This document shows positions 16,850 through 16,949 of a DNA stretch of 16,949 bases, in pieces. Within the stretch, counting starts at the first letter, position 1, and each line of letters opens with the position of its first letter. Below the pieces are notes generated by a model. The model saw only the letters and a program-made list of their open reading frames with translations. It searched no databases and was not told the origin of the DNA. Origin of the DNA: an uncultured Ruminococcus sp. (GTDB lineage: Bacteria; Bacillota; Clostridia; Oscillospirales; Ruminococcaceae); the NCBI GenBank assembly GCA_947174965.1, contig CAMWKY010000012.1:1-16949 (forward strand), written 5' to 3'. The position numbers and the translations under genes were made by a program.

Positions 16850-16900
16850 TGTATAATAGTGATTTAAATAAGTAAAAAAGACGAAATATTTTTTATTTTT
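16850..16900 (-). promoter_or_regulatory. Probable promoter region of the ABC operon
   Basis: Upstream of the lipoprotein gene the - strand is very AT-rich and includes TATTAT followed by ACA (around 16852-16860), an acceptable -10 box, but only weak -35 candidates such as TTTACT at 15-nt spacing. The remaining sequence to the window end (16901-16949) shows no gene. Confidence 0.3.
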
Positions 16901-16949
16901 GTATCATTGCACAAATAACATGATTTTTTTATTATCAACATTGTATATT

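Overview
The window looks like an AT-rich Gram-positive anaerobe of the Ruminococcus / Oscillospiraceae type. This placement is inference. It rests on a dockerin whose second repeat ends in the 'VFDFCLMKRAL' style familiar from ruminococcal cellulosomal proteins, LPxTG-sorted pilins with sortases, strong Shine-Dalgarno sites, and a lipoprotein-linked ABC transporter. No rRNA, tRNA, CRISPR array, insertion sequence or phage gene was seen.

Region 1 (1-2289, + strand) is a secreted protein with an N-terminal TolB/PD40-like beta-propeller, a dockerin in the middle of the chain, and a C-terminal domain that looks like a glycoside-hydrolase-type barrel. It has its own context, because a strong promoter separates it from what follows.

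Region 2 (about 2409-11449, + strand) is a complete sortase-dependent pilus operon: promoter, signal peptidase I, a 1063-residue probable tip protein (LPSAG sorting signal, FctA-like C-terminal domain), a 688-residue major pilin (LPGTG, isopeptide D2 domain, CnaB domain with E-box), a class C sortase, a 347-residue probable basal pilin (LPQTG, Thr-rich stalk), and a second sortase that is not class C. It ends in a strong intrinsic terminator. The signal peptidase probably helps export the pilins, the class C sortase polymerises the shaft, and the second sortase may anchor the fibre or process one of the three different sorting signals. Both minor pilins start with TTG, while the shaft pilin and the sortases start with ATG. 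The 172-nt gap between major pilin and class C sortase can fold into several hairpins with mutually exclusive pairings, which could set the pilin:sortase ratio.

Region 3 (11564-16800, - strand, convergent with the pilus operon) is a tightly packed five-gene operon read right to left: a lipoprotein, a membrane-anchored propeller-like protein with a Cys/His cluster, an ABC-2 type permease, an ABC ATPase and a second ABC-2 type permease. Starts and stops overlap by 4 to 22 nt or lie 5 nt apart. The substrate cannot be read from sequence. A pair of tandem 15-bp direct repeats lies just upstream of the first gene. The two operons share the bidirectional terminator at 11417-11449.

All gaps between genes are shorter than 300 bases; their contents are described in the individual entries.
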